This document shows positions 1-7,516 of a stretch of DNA of 36,296 nt, in pieces. The notes under the pieces were generated by a model. That model saw only the letters and a list, made by a program, of their open reading frames with translations. It did no database searches and was not told where the DNA came from. Position 1 is the stretch's first letter, and the number at the start of each line of letters is the position of its first letter. Both the position numbers and the translations under genes were made by a program. Origin of the DNA: Streptomyces sp. (GTDB lineage: Bacteria; Actinomycetota; Actinomycetes; Streptomycetales; Streptomycetaceae). The stretch spans positions 3,555 through 39,850 of the forward strand of contig NZ_JAPSKQ010000048.1 of NCBI RefSeq assembly GCF_031181555.1, given 5' to 3'.

Positions 1-803
1 CGCAGGTCCGGATGGTGGCCCGCCCCGCGCAGGGCCCCGGCGAGGCGGATGGACTGCCGGGCGGGGATCAGGGCGTCGTCGCTGCCGTGCAGGATCAGGA
101 AGGGCGGCGCCTCGGCGCCCACGTGCGTGACCGGGCTGGCGTCGCGGGCCGCCTCCGGCCGGTCTGCCGGGGCCCCGCCGAGCAGCAGTGCCTCGAAGGA
201 GGCCGGATCGCGGGCGTCGTACGCGCCCTCGGGGCAGTCCTCGGCGAGTGAGGGCAGGTCGGTGGGGGCGTACCAGGTGACGCAGCCGCGGACCGTGCCG
301 GCGGGCTGGGTGAGTGCGGTCAGGGCGGCGAGGTGTCCCCCGGCGGACTCCCCCCACAGGACGGTCCGCGCGGCGTCGAGGCCGAGGTCGGTGGCGCGGG
401 TGTGGAGCCAGGCCAGGCAGGCGGCCAGGTCGTCGGTCTGGGCGGGGTGCCGGGCCTCACCGCTGAGGCGGTAGTCGGGGCAGGCGACGGCGAACCCGGC
501 CCGGGCGAGGCGGGCGAAGGGGCCCGGCTGCCAGTGGCGGAAGCGGGGGCCGAGGTCGTCGCGCAGACCCGTGCGCCAGGCGCCGCCGTGGACGAAGACG
601 ACGACCGGTACGAGGCCGGTGGTGTGTTCGGGCAGCCACAGGTCGACGGCCAGGGGGCGGCTGCCGTCGGGCACCGCGTAGACGGCGCCGCGCAGGAGCC
701 GCACGCCGTCGGCGGGGTGGGCCGGGTGCGGCAGGGGCAGGGCGGCCGGGTCGGGCGGGGCCGGCAGGTGGAACGGGAAGGGCGGGGGGCCGGTGTCGGT
801 CAT
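1..803 (-). CDS. Alpha/beta hydrolase, feruloyl-esterase-like (C-terminus off window)
   Basis: The reading frame is open from an ATG at 803 to the window edge, so the end of the protein is missing. Seen: an oxyanion-hole HGGAW at residues 72-76, the nucleophile elbow GESAGG with Ser153, and a late HGSDD carrying the likely acid residue. The catalytic His lies beyond the edge. This pattern fits the BD-FAE/esterase-lipase group of the alpha/beta hydrolase fold. A GGGAG ribosome site sits 8 bases before the ATG, and the gene starts 17 bases after the amidohydrolase stop, so it is the last visible gene of the quercetinase operon. I infer that it could hydrolyse the aromatic ester (depside) left by quercetinase. 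The substrate is not shown by the sequence, and another ester or lactone is possible. Confidence 0.82.
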   Translation of the reverse strand, partial: MTDTGPPPFPFHLPAPPDPAALPLPHPAHPADGVRLLRGAVYAVPDGSRPLAVDLWLPEHTTGLVPVVVFVHGGAWRTGLRDDLGPRFRHWQPGPFARLARAGFAVACPDYRLSGEARHPAQTDDLAACLAWLHTRATDLGLDAARTVLWGESAGGHLAALTALTQPAGTVRGCVTWYAPTDLPSLAEDCPEGAYDARDPASFEALLLGGAPADRPEAARDASPVTHVGAEAPPFLILHGSDDALIPARQSIRLAGALRGAGHHPDL

Positions 804-820
804 GTGCGGACTCCCGTCGT

Positions 821-1786
821 TCAGCGGGACGTGCGGGACAGGACGCGGCGGGCGTTGGCGGTGGTCAGCGCGCGCCAGCTCGCAAAGCCCTCCGGGGCGG
901 GGGCCGCGTCCAGGCTCGCGACGTGGGCCTCCACGCCGGCGGCCGGGGTCCAGCAGTGGTCGCTGCCGTACAGGAGCCGGTCGGTGCCCACGAGGCTGAG
1001 CAGAGCGGGGAGCTGGCGGGGCAGGGCGGGGCCGGCGAGGTCGTAGTGGAGCCGGCCGAGCTGCTCGACGGCGCCGGGCGCCTCGGTGCCCTCGGGCATG
1101 AACATCTTCATGAACCCGTCGATGCGGTCGGCCAGGACCGGCAGGGCCCCACCGCAGTGCGGCACGATCACCGTGAGGTCGCGGTGGCGGTCCAGGGTGC
1201 CGGACATGAGCAGGTCGGTGACGGTGCGGGCCGTGTCGAAGACGAACTCGACCATCGGGCGGGGGCGTCCGAGGGCGGACCGCTCCCAGCACACCGGGGA
1301 CGTCGGATGGAGGAAGACGACCGCGCCGCGCCGGTCGAGCTCGGCCCAGACGGCTTCCAGGTCCGGGTTGCCGAGGTAGGTGCCGTGGGTGTTGCTCTCC
1401 AGGACCACGCCGTCGGCGTGCAGGACGTCGTAGGCGTACGCGACCTCTTCCAGGGCGGCGTCGACGTCCGGGAGCGGCAATGAGGCGAACAGGCCGAAGC
1501 GGCCCGGGTGTTCGCGCACGGTCTCGGCGCCGGCCTCGTTGACCTCGCGGGCCAGGCGGCGGGCGGCGGTGTCGTCACCGAAGTGGACGCCCGGGGAGGA
1601 GATCGAGAGCATCGAGGTCTCGATGCCGCAGCGGTCCATCAGCTCCAGGTGCGCGGCTGCCGACCAGGTGGGCCAGGCGGGGACCCCGTCGGGGAGCTCG
1701 TGCCCGGCCTCGCGGGCCCTGCGGACGTAGGAGTCGGTGACGAAGTGGGCGTGGACGTCGAGGTATCCGGGGGCGTCAGGGGACAC
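821..1786 (-). CDS. Amidohydrolase family protein, ACMSD/gamma-resorcylate decarboxylase-like
   Basis: A 321-aa TIM-barrel metalloenzyme of the amidohydrolase-2 family. Metal ligands visible: HAH (His12, His14) near the N-terminus, His160 in FLHP, His210 in PHCGG, and Asp276 in YGSDH. This is the ligand set of ACMSD-type non-oxidative decarboxylases. I chose the GTG at 1786 because AAAGGA lies just upstream and the protein then begins a few residues before the barrel's first strand. The longer ATG start at 1888 would add a low-complexity Gln-Lys stretch that is the shadow of a repeat in the preceding gene. The start overlaps the XapX stop by 11 bases, suggesting coupled translation. In context it may decarboxylate the 2,4,6-trihydroxybenzoate expected from flavonol cleavage (inference). 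Hydrolysis of another substrate is possible. Confidence 0.88.
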   Translation of the reverse strand: MSPDAPGYLDVHAHFVTDSYVRRAREAGHELPDGVPAWPTWSAAAHLELMDRCGIETSMLSISSPGVHFGDDTAARRLAREVNEAGAETVREHPGRFGLFASLPLPDVDAALEEVAYAYDVLHADGVVLESNTHGTYLGNPDLEAVWAELDRRGAVVFLHPTSPVCWERSALGRPRPMVEFVFDTARTVTDLLMSGTLDRHRDLTVIVPHCGGALPVLADRIDGFMKMFMPEGTEAPGAVEQLGRLHYDLAGPALPRQLPALLSLVGTDRLLYGSDHCWTPAAGVEAHVASLDAAPAPEGFASWRALTTANARRVLSRTSR

Positions 1787-2042
1787 AGGTGTTTCCTTTT
1801 TCTGCTTCTGCTTCTGCTTCTGCGGCGGACGGTGAGGAGGCGGGTCGCCGGGTGAGGCGGTCGCGGACGGCGGTGGCGGCGCGTTCACCGAGCACGATCC
1901 CGGCCAGCCCGGTCAGGCCGATGAGCGGCGGGGCGGGCGAGGTGAGGTCCAGGACCCGGTACAGCGCCCCCATGAGCAGGCCGGCGGCGAAGGAGGGGAC
2001 GGCCTTGCGGAGGAAGGCGCGGGCCAGGGCGGGGGCCGTCAC
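1776..2042 (-). CDS. XapX domain membrane protein, 88 aa
   Basis: A small hydrophobic protein. It carries the XapX signature: a first membrane segment ending in GALYR, a short SPAPP turn, and a second segment GLTGLAGIVLGE. Function of the family is unknown. Starts with GTG at 2042 in a GTGA overlap with the stop of the 48-aa XapX gene, so the two are translationally coupled. The C-terminal tail is charged and includes four Ala-Glu pairs encoded by a hexanucleotide repeat. A second XapX protein directly upstream makes a heteromeric membrane unit possible, perhaps helping uptake of the aromatic substrate (inference only). Confidence 0.8.
   Translation of the reverse strand: MTAPALARAFLRKAVPSFAAGLLMGALYRVLDLTSPAPPLIGLTGLAGIVLGERAATAVRDRLTRRPASSPSAAEAEAEAEKGNTCVP
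1800..1823 (-). repeat. Hexanucleotide repeat (GCAGAA x4)
   Basis: Four perfect tandem copies of GCAGAA (read on the minus strand) encode Ala-Glu x4 near the C-terminus of the 88-aa XapX protein. They end immediately before the AAAGGA ribosome site of the amidohydrolase gene. The unit is a multiple of three, so gain or loss of copies keeps the frame. Confidence 0.9.
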
Positions 2043-2185
2043 AGGGCCTCCAGCACTGCCTGGCCCAGCAGCATGCCCAGCAGCCCGGCCAGCGCGACCG
2101 GGGGCGGTGCGGGCGACTTCACCCGCACCAGCACGTAGGCCACACCGACCAGGACACCGGCGAGCAGTGCCTTCAGATACGGCAT
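2039..2185 (-). CDS. Minimal XapX domain protein, 48 aa
   Basis: A complete 48-codon gene with ATG at 2185 and TGA ending at 2039. The protein has two hydrophobic segments separated by a VKSPAPPP turn and ends with GLLGMLLGQAVLEAL, so it is essentially one bare XapX domain. It starts 7 bases after the quercetinase stop and ends in a 4-base GTGA overlap with the next XapX gene. Placement and overlaps say that it is co-translated with its neighbours. Membrane location is clear from composition; its job is unknown. Confidence 0.82.
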   Translation of the reverse strand: MPYLKALLAGVLVGVAYVLVRVKSPAPPPVALAGLLGMLLGQAVLEAL

Positions 2186-2192
2186 GGGTCGC

Positions 2193-2753
2193 TCAGCTTC
2201 CGGTGCGCCATGTGTGGCCGGGCAGGAAGTTCACGTCGTACTGCTGCGGCACGGTGCCGAACTTGTGCGGCTCGGGGACGAACGGCTTCCGGGGCAGGCC
2301 GTGTTCGTCCGTGGGCGTGCCGAGGTTCTCGAAGAACCGCTCGAAGGTGCCGCCCGGCCCGGCGGCCACGCCGACGATCCGGCTGTGGTGACGCTCGATG
2401 CGGTAGGCGTGCGGGCAGTTCTTGGGCACGAAGCCGAAGTCGCCCGCGGTGAGCAGCTTCTCGTACTGCTCACCCTCCAGGTCCTCGACGAAGAGCCGCA
2501 CCGCGCCGTCGGTGATGTAGAAGACCTCGTAGGTGTCCGGGTGGGAATGGGCGGGGATGATGTCGCCCTTCGGTCCCTCGCAGGTGAAGAAGTTGAAGGT
2601 GTTCTCGGTCTGCTCGCCGCCGGCGTAGACGGTGAACACGTCCGTGAAGAGGTGGGCGCGGTCCCCCATGCCCTTCTCGATGAAGTACGGCCTGCCCGGC
2701 TCGGGCGGGATGTGCGAGCGCTCGCGGTAGCGGGTGGCGAACTCGATGGTCAT
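2193..2753 (-). CDS. queD: Quercetin 2,3-dioxygenase (monocupin)
   Basis: A 186-aa single-cupin protein that I recognise as very close to Streptomyces sp. FLA quercetinase QueD, which is also 186 aa. The metal ligands fall at the expected positions: His69 and His71 in PAHSH, Glu76 in DTYEVFY, and His115 in NCPHAY. The enzyme opens the heterocycle of quercetin with O2, releasing CO and the depside 2-protocatechuoylphloroglucinol carboxylate. The ATG at 2753 has a GGAAGGA ribosome site; a further in-frame extension to 2783 has none. First gene of the minus-strand operon and divergent from an AraC regulator, the usual layout for substrate-induced catabolism. The symbol is that of the flavonol enzyme, not the unrelated queuosine-pathway QueD. 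Confidence 0.93.
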   Translation of the reverse strand: MTIEFATRYRERSHIPPEPGRPYFIEKGMGDRAHLFTDVFTVYAGGEQTENTFNFFTCEGPKGDIIPAHSHPDTYEVFYITDGAVRLFVEDLEGEQYEKLLTAGDFGFVPKNCPHAYRIERHHSRIVGVAAGPGGTFERFFENLGTPTDEHGLPRKPFVPEPHKFGTVPQQYDVNFLPGHTWRTGS

Positions 2754-2964
2754 GGTGATCCTTCCAGGTGGGGACCGGCACACAGCCAGGCCGGAGTGAG
2801 GCTGAGCGCGGTCGTGAGGACAGCGGCTCGCTGTGTCTTCTGCGCGTCTTCCGCGGGGCGGGCCGGAAGGCGGCCGGGAACGTGGCGGCTCGTCGTGCGG
2901 CGGTGCGGCCTTCGTCCACGTTAGATCCGCGGAGCGGGACGCCCGGCGTACACTCGGGCACGCG
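2754..2964. promoter_or_regulatory. Divergent promoter region queD / AraC regulator
   Basis: About 210 bases without a gene separate the two divergent starts. On the plus strand a TACACT -10 box at 2949-2954 lies 10 bases before the ATG at 2965, so the regulator may be translated from a leaderless message. No convincing -35 box. I could not identify a clear -10 for queD or an obvious AraC half-site pair by eye. Confidence 0.5.
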
Positions 2965-3870
2965 ATGAAGAAAAACGGACAGGTCGCGGCCGGCCGCAGG
3001 GCGGGCGGTGTCCCGACGGTGTCCTACCGTCCGACGCCCGGGAGGCCGCCGGGCCTGGAGATCCTCGACCTCGCGGGGCTCGCCGCCCGGGCCGACGAGC
3101 GGGAGCGGCCCCTCACCGTGCCCGCGCGTCCGGCCTTCCACCTGGTCGTCGCGATGCGGAGCGGGCGGCTGGAGTGCTCGGTGGACTTCACCGCGTACAG
3201 CATGGGCGCGGGCGACTGGCTGTGGGTGTGGCCGGGACAGGTGCTGCGGTTCCCGGACGGGCCCGGGGAGGGCGACGCCACCGTGCTGGTCTTCCCGACG
3301 GGTTTCCCCGACGCCGCCACCGCCGCGCTCATCCAGAACGGCGAGCACATCCCGCACCGCCTCATCACGCCGGGCAAGGCGCGTCAGACGGCTTTGCTGC
3401 GCCTTCTGGACGCCTTGGCCGAAGAGCACGCCGACCTGTCCGGCCTGCCGCTGGAGGCGTATGTCGAAACGCTGGGCAACCTGCTCTCGGTCATTCTCAT
3501 CCGTCTCGTCCACCTCGCCGATCCGCGGCGGCAGCCACCTTCCGGCGGCAACGAGCCGTTCCGCCTGTTCCGCCAGGCCGTCGAGGAGGGCTTCGACCGC
3601 ACCCACCGTGTCGAGGACTACGCCGCCCAGCTCGGCTACAGCCCCCGCACCCTCACCCGCGCCACCCGGGCGGTCCTCGGCTGCGGCGCCAAGCGCTACA
3701 TCGACAACCGGGTGCTGCTGGAGGCCAAACGCCTGCTCATCCACACCTCGCTGCCGCCGGCCGCCATCAGCGCACGCATCGGATTCGCCTACCCGACCGT
3801 CTTCAGCGCCTTCTTCCGGCAGCACACCGGGATGACGCCGACCGGATTCCGGTCCCTGACGAAGCGCTGA
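2965..3870 (+). CDS. AraC-family transcriptional regulator
   Basis: A 301-aa regulator with an N-terminal cupin-like sensor region (about residues 25-170; RPAFHLVVAM, GAGDWLWVWPGQV) and a C-terminal AraC double helix-turn-helix (about 205-300). The second helix-turn-helix has the family signature IGFAYPTVFSAFFRQHTGMTP. I chose the ATG at 2965 because of the -10 box just upstream; a frame extension to 2833 is Arg/Gly-rich and looks non-coding. It is divergent from queD and the flavonol operon, so it is the probable activator, with a flavonoid or breakdown product as inducer (inference). Confidence 0.88.
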   Translation: MKKNGQVAAGRRAGGVPTVSYRPTPGRPPGLEILDLAGLAARADERERPLTVPARPAFHLVVAMRSGRLECSVDFTAYSMGAGDWLWVWPGQVLRFPDGPGEGDATVLVFPTGFPDAATAALIQNGEHIPHRLITPGKARQTALLRLLDALAEEHADLSGLPLEAYVETLGNLLSVILIRLVHLADPRRQPPSGGNEPFRLFRQAVEEGFDRTHRVEDYAAQLGYSPRTLTRATRAVLGCGAKRYIDNRVLLEAKRLLIHTSLPPAAISARIGFAYPTVFSAFFRQHTGMTPTGFRSLTKR

Positions 3871-3930
3871 GGCACGGCGGGACACCTGCCACCAAGGGCT
3901 TGCGGAGAATCAGCGTGCCGGTCCGGTCTT

Positions 3931-3950
3931 CGTCGGTTCGCTGACCGACG
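3931..3950 (+). terminator. Candidate terminator hairpin after AraC gene
   Basis: A 7-bp perfect stem (CGTCGGT / ACCGACG) with a 6-base loop, about 60 bases after the regulator's stop. No U-tract, as is normal in actinomycetes. Stem is short, so the call is weak. Confidence 0.35.
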
Positions 3951-3998
3951 TGAGGGCAGAGGCGGGGGTCTTCGTGTCCCCGCGCCCACGGGCCGGGG

Positions 3999-4013
3999 AT
4001 AACACCGTGTTAT
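3999..4013. promoter_or_regulatory. 15-bp operator-like palindrome
   Basis: ATAACAC-C-GTGTTAT, a perfect 7-1-7 inverted repeat that is strikingly AT-rich for this genome. It lies about 160 bases ahead of the secreted protease start, in the 300-base gap between the AraC gene and the protease. Size and symmetry fit a dimeric repressor site; the binding protein is not evident. Confidence 0.6.
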
Positions 4014-4173
4014 GGCCAAGCGTTAGTACCCCGTTCACCGTTCCTCCGGAATGATGGGTCATGTCCATGCCGAACTTCCGCTTCGCGGGCGGGCGTTCGC
4101 CACGGGCGCGGCCCATGGGGCCGTCAACCCCCACACGTACACGCCCTCGGCGTGTCTTCCGAATCGAGGAACC

Positions 4174-4890
4174 TTGCGCATATCAAGGCTCGTGCCCGCT
4201 CTCGCCGCAGCAGCGGTCTCCGTCCTCGCGCTTCTCGCTCCCACCGCCACCGCGGCACCGACACCCCCGACCACCAAGGCCCCGCAGCCCATCATCGGCG
4301 GCGGACAGGCGACCAGTGGCCCCTGGGCCGCCCGGCTGTTCTCGAACGGCAGAGAGACCTGTTCGGCGACGATCATCGCCCCGACCTGGATCCTCACCGC
4401 CAAGCACTGCGTCACCGGCGGCGGCCTGTCGTTCCGCATCGGCAGCCTGGACCAGCACAGCGGCGGCACCGTGGCCAACGGCGTCCAGACCTACACCCAC
4501 AGCTCGGACCTGGCGCTCGTCCGTCTCGACCGGTCCGTGCCGGCGACCTACGCCAACCTCGGGCAGCCCGGCTCCGTGAGGGTCGGCCAGAACGTGCAGG
4601 TGTACGGCTGGGGCGCCACCTACCAGTGCGGCTCGGAGGCCAACTGCCAGTCCCGCTACCTGAAGGTCGCCAACGTCACGGTCACCGGCGCCTGCGGTGA
4701 CGCCTACGGCGGCTCCGCGATCTGCGCCCGCCGGGGCGACGGCATCACCGCCGGCGGCGACTCCGGCGGCCCGATGATGGCGAACGGCGTCCAGGTCGGC
4801 GTCGCCTCCACCAGCGACCGCCGGACGACCACGGCGTACACCAACGTGACGGCGTACCGCTCCTGGATCCAGTCGGTCGCGGGCGTCTGA
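4174..4890 (+). CDS. Secreted trypsin-like serine protease (S1)
   Basis: A 238-aa chymotrypsin-fold protease. From the TTG at 4174 it has a basic n-region (RISR), a hydrophobic Ala/Leu core to about residue 22 and an Ala-rich cleavage area near 28. A short propeptide follows, then the IIGG mature-end motif at 40-43. Catalytic triad seen: His78 in TAKHC, Asp112 in SDLALVRL, Ser197 in GDSGGP. Four more cysteines fit disulfides. GAGGAA precedes the TTG at a slightly short distance; the in-frame ATG at 4051 would bury the signal peptide behind 41 residues, so I prefer TTG. Monocistronic with its own terminator. Likely a nutrient-scavenging exoprotease; the specificity pocket was not assigned. Confidence 0.88.
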   Translation: MRISRLVPALAAAAVSVLALLAPTATAAPTPPTTKAPQPIIGGGQATSGPWAARLFSNGRETCSATIIAPTWILTAKHCVTGGGLSFRIGSLDQHSGGTVANGVQTYTHSSDLALVRLDRSVPATYANLGQPGSVRVGQNVQVYGWGATYQCGSEANCQSRYLKVANVTVTGACGDAYGGSAICARRGDGITAGGDSGGPMMANGVQVGVASTSDRRTTTAYTNVTAYRSWIQSVAGV

Positions 4891-4913
4891 ACCGCCCCGC
4901 CTCCCGGTGAACA

Positions 4914-4948
4914 CCGGGCCCCTCACCGCGACGCGGTGAGGGGCCCGG
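4914..4948. terminator. Strong hairpin terminator between convergent genes
   Basis: A perfect 16-bp stem (arms beginning CCGGGCCCCTCACCGC) with a 3-base GAC loop starts about 24 bases after the protease stop. The next gene converges from the right, so it can serve both directions. Confidence 0.85.
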
Positions 4949-5046
4949 CGCGCATCCGCCGCCTCGCGCTCCCCGCGCCGGCCTCGTTCCCTCGCTCGAG
5001 GACCGGCAGCAGCGGGAGCATCACCACGCCGAGGTGCAAGTCCCCT

Positions 5047-5646
5047 TCAGTGACCGGGCTGCCGGAGCATGCACCAGGTGACGGGGCCGTTGTCGGGCAG
5101 GGGCACTTCCGCGGTGACGGTGAAGCCGAGCCGTTCGTAGAACCGCACGTTGCGGGCGTCCGAGGTCTCCAGGAACGCGGCACAGCCCGCGTGCTCGGCC
5201 GCCGCCAGGCCGGGCCGGAGAACCGCGGTGCCCAGACCGGCGCCTTGGGCACAGGGGTCCACCCCCACCGTGGCGAGGAACCACACCGGGCCACTCGGGC
5301 GGTGCGGTGCCAGCGCGCGCTCGGCGGACTCGAACGCTGCCGCCCGGTCCCCGGCGAGCTCGGCGGCCAGCGGCCCGACCTCGGCGAGGGCCGGGCCCGG
5401 ATCCCGCTCGGGGGTCGTCCAGGCTGCGACGGCGAGGCGGTCGTCGCTGACCCATGTGCGGCCGTACTCCAGCGCGACCCGGGTCAGGAACAGGTGCTGG
5501 AAGCGGCGCACCCGTTCCTGGTGGTCGTCGGCGGCGACCACGTGCCGGGTGAAGGGGTAGTCCGCGAAGGCACGGGCGAGCGTCCGCACAGCCACGGGTA
5601 CGTCCTCGTACGTCGCGGGCCGCACGTGCGGGGCGGTCACGGGCAT
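5047..5646 (-). CDS. GNAT-family N-acetyltransferase
   Basis: A 199-aa acetyl-CoA-dependent acetyltransferase. The acetyl-CoA pyrophosphate loop is visible as AQGAGLG around residues 133-139 after the strand FLATVGVDP. Motif B follows as NVRFYERLGF at 166-175. ATG at 5646 has a GGAGGAGA ribosome site; a longer frame to 5781 has no support. Starts 28 bases after the carboxylesterase stop, so the two probably form an operon. The acceptor is unknown; antibiotic or small-amine acetylation are typical for the fold. Confidence 0.87.
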   Translation of the reverse strand: MPVTAPHVRPATYEDVPVAVRTLARAFADYPFTRHVVAADDHQERVRRFQHLFLTRVALEYGRTWVSDDRLAVAAWTTPERDPGPALAEVGPLAAELAGDRAAAFESAERALAPHRPSGPVWFLATVGVDPCAQGAGLGTAVLRPGLAAAEHAGCAAFLETSDARNVRFYERLGFTVTAEVPLPDNGPVTWCMLRQPGH

Positions 5647-5674
5647 CGTTCTCCTCCGGGAGCTCTCGGTCGGG

Positions 5675-7231
5675 TCAGGCACCGGCGTCTGCCGGACGGG
5701 AGCCGCCGGGCAGGGGTTGGCGCAGACGCTCCCAGAGCTTCCGTCTGTCGGAACCGGGATCCTCGTACACCTGGGCGGCACCGTCGCCCAGCCTCATGAC
5801 CAGCCGCCGTCCGGCATAGGAGGGCCACGGCGGCAGCGTGTCGCCCGGTGCACCGGTACCGCCGGGGCGACCGGTGCGGGCGAAGGAGATCCACGCTTCA
5901 CGCATGCCGTCGGAGAGTTCCCGCGGGGCGTCGGGGCCGGCGAGCGGGTGGGAGAGGTTACCGAAGACGAAGCCGACCTCCGCCACGTGGCAGGCGCCGA
6001 GGGCACCGTCGAAAGCGGGCGAGGGCCGTGCGAACTCGTACACGAAGGTCTCCGCCCCATGCGCGGCGCGGGCCTCGGCCACCCGGAGGGCCGGGATCCG
6101 GTAGGCGTGGTCGCTCATGGCCGCGGACAGCAGATCACCGGGGGTCGCGCCGGGGTGCTCCGCCTCGTACACGTCGCGGGCCCCGGCGGGATCGAGCCCG
6201 AGTCCGGCGAGGAAGCCGTGGAGCACCTCGTCCGTGATCCGCGGGCCGATCCCCAGCGGGACGAGGAAGAGACGGAACTCGTCGCTGGTCGTGCCGGTGA
6301 GCAGATCGATGTCCCGGCCCACTCCCCCGGCGAGCGCATCGATCGGGCGTTCGGGGAGGGTGTCCCCGTCCACGACGGGCAGCACGGTGGTGCCACCGCC
6401 TGCCGACTCACCCCACTGTCCGGGGTCGGCGGCCTGGGCGATCTCCCGGCCCAGGGCGCCGTCGGCGGCGATGAGCCGCTCGGGCGGTACGGCGGCCAGG
6501 CCCTCGCGTGTCGGCTCCGCGCCGGCGAGGGCGGCCAGCCGCTCGGTGAGGCGCCGGGCGATGCCTTCGGGGTGGGTGTGGTGGCCGGCCCCGCTCTGGG
6601 TGATCGCGCGGCGGAACAGTCCCCGGGCCCGCGGCATGGTCATGAGCGCGGTGATGCTGATGGCGCCGGCGGACTGGCCGAAGACGGTGACGTTGTCCGG
6701 GTCGCCGCCGAAGCCGGCGATGTTGTCGCGGACCCATTCCAGCGCGGCGATCTGGTCCAGGAGGCCGAGGTTGGACGTGCCGTCGGGCAGCAGGAGGAAG
6801 CCCTCCGGGCCGAGACGGTAGTTGAGGGTGACGCATACGACGCCGTCGGCGGCGAGCCGCGCGCCGTCGTAGGAGGGCAGGGAACCGGCCCCGTTGCGAA
6901 ACGCGCCGCCGTGGATCCAGACCATGACCGGAAGCCCTCCCCCGGCGCGGCCCGGGGCCGGCGTCCACACGTTGACGCTCAGACAGTCCTCCCCCGGATT
7001 CGCCGCCTCTTCCAGCAGCCCGGCCATCGCGGGGAGGTATCCGGGCTGGGGCGCGGACGGTCCGGGAACGAACGCGTCGCGCACTCCCGTCCACGGTTCG
7101 GGGGGCTCGGGGGGACGCAGGCGTCGCGGGCCGAACGGCGGTGCCGCGTAGGGGACGCCCAAGAACGCCGTGACCTCACCTTCCCGGCGTCCGCGTATCC
7201 GACCGGCGGTGGTGGGGATGGTGACGTGCAT
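5675..7231 (-). CDS. Type-B carboxylesterase
   Basis: A 518-aa carboxylesterase/para-nitrobenzyl esterase family protein. Visible landmarks: FLGVPYAAPP near the N-terminus, EDCLSVNVW at 81-89, the oxyanion segment WIHGGAF at 105-111, nucleophile Ser187 in FGQSAGA, acid Glu318 in TSDEFR, and His415 in GACHVAEVGFVFG. Length is normal for the family and no signal peptide is present, so it is cytoplasmic. ATG at 7231 lies 8 bases from a 10-bp palindrome. Followed closely by the GNAT gene. The ester substrate is not predictable from the sequence. Confidence 0.92.
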   Translation of the reverse strand: MHVTIPTTAGRIRGRREGEVTAFLGVPYAAPPFGPRRLRPPEPPEPWTGVRDAFVPGPSAPQPGYLPAMAGLLEEAANPGEDCLSVNVWTPAPGRAGGGLPVMVWIHGGAFRNGAGSLPSYDGARLAADGVVCVTLNYRLGPEGFLLLPDGTSNLGLLDQIAALEWVRDNIAGFGGDPDNVTVFGQSAGAISITALMTMPRARGLFRRAITQSGAGHHTHPEGIARRLTERLAALAGAEPTREGLAAVPPERLIAADGALGREIAQAADPGQWGESAGGGTTVLPVVDGDTLPERPIDALAGGVGRDIDLLTGTTSDEFRLFLVPLGIGPRITDEVLHGFLAGLGLDPAGARDVYEAEHPGATPGDLLSAAMSDHAYRIPALRVAEARAAHGAETFVYEFARPSPAFDGALGACHVAEVGFVFGNLSHPLAGPDAPRELSDGMREAWISFARTGRPGGTGAPGDTLPPWPSYAGRRLVMRLGDGAAQVYEDPGSDRRKLWERLRQPLPGGSRPADAGA

Positions 7232-7239
7232 GGGGCCTC

Positions 7240-7249
7240 ACAACGTTGT
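7240..7249. promoter_or_regulatory. 10-bp palindrome at esterase start
   Basis: ACAACGTTGT, perfect, 8 bases upstream of the carboxylesterase ATG in the 285-base divergent gap to the hydrolase at 7517. It could be a short operator; nothing else was identified in the gap. Confidence 0.35.
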
Positions 7250-7516
7250 CGATCTTTCTCGATCATCCTCACCGCACCCTCGGCGGGCAGACAACTCAAT
7301 TTCCGGCGGTTGTCCACGGGGCGGCCGGTACCTCGCCCTCCGGGTGTCCTCCGGCCGGAACGTTCCCTGCGGGCGCTCCGGCGGGCGGATCAACGCTCCC
7401 GCCACCGTGCGACGTGAGCTCCCGCGGGCTTCCCCTCCTCTTCGTCCGACCTCTGCCGGTTCGGCTCGTCGCGCACGTCGACGCCGCCCTGCCGGACAGT
7501 CGGCAGGGTACGGACC

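Noticed and set aside
2470..3885. Minus-strand frame across queD and the AraC regulator
   Set aside because: Antisense to the regulator and out of frame with queD, whose metal ligands and length fit a known enzyme.
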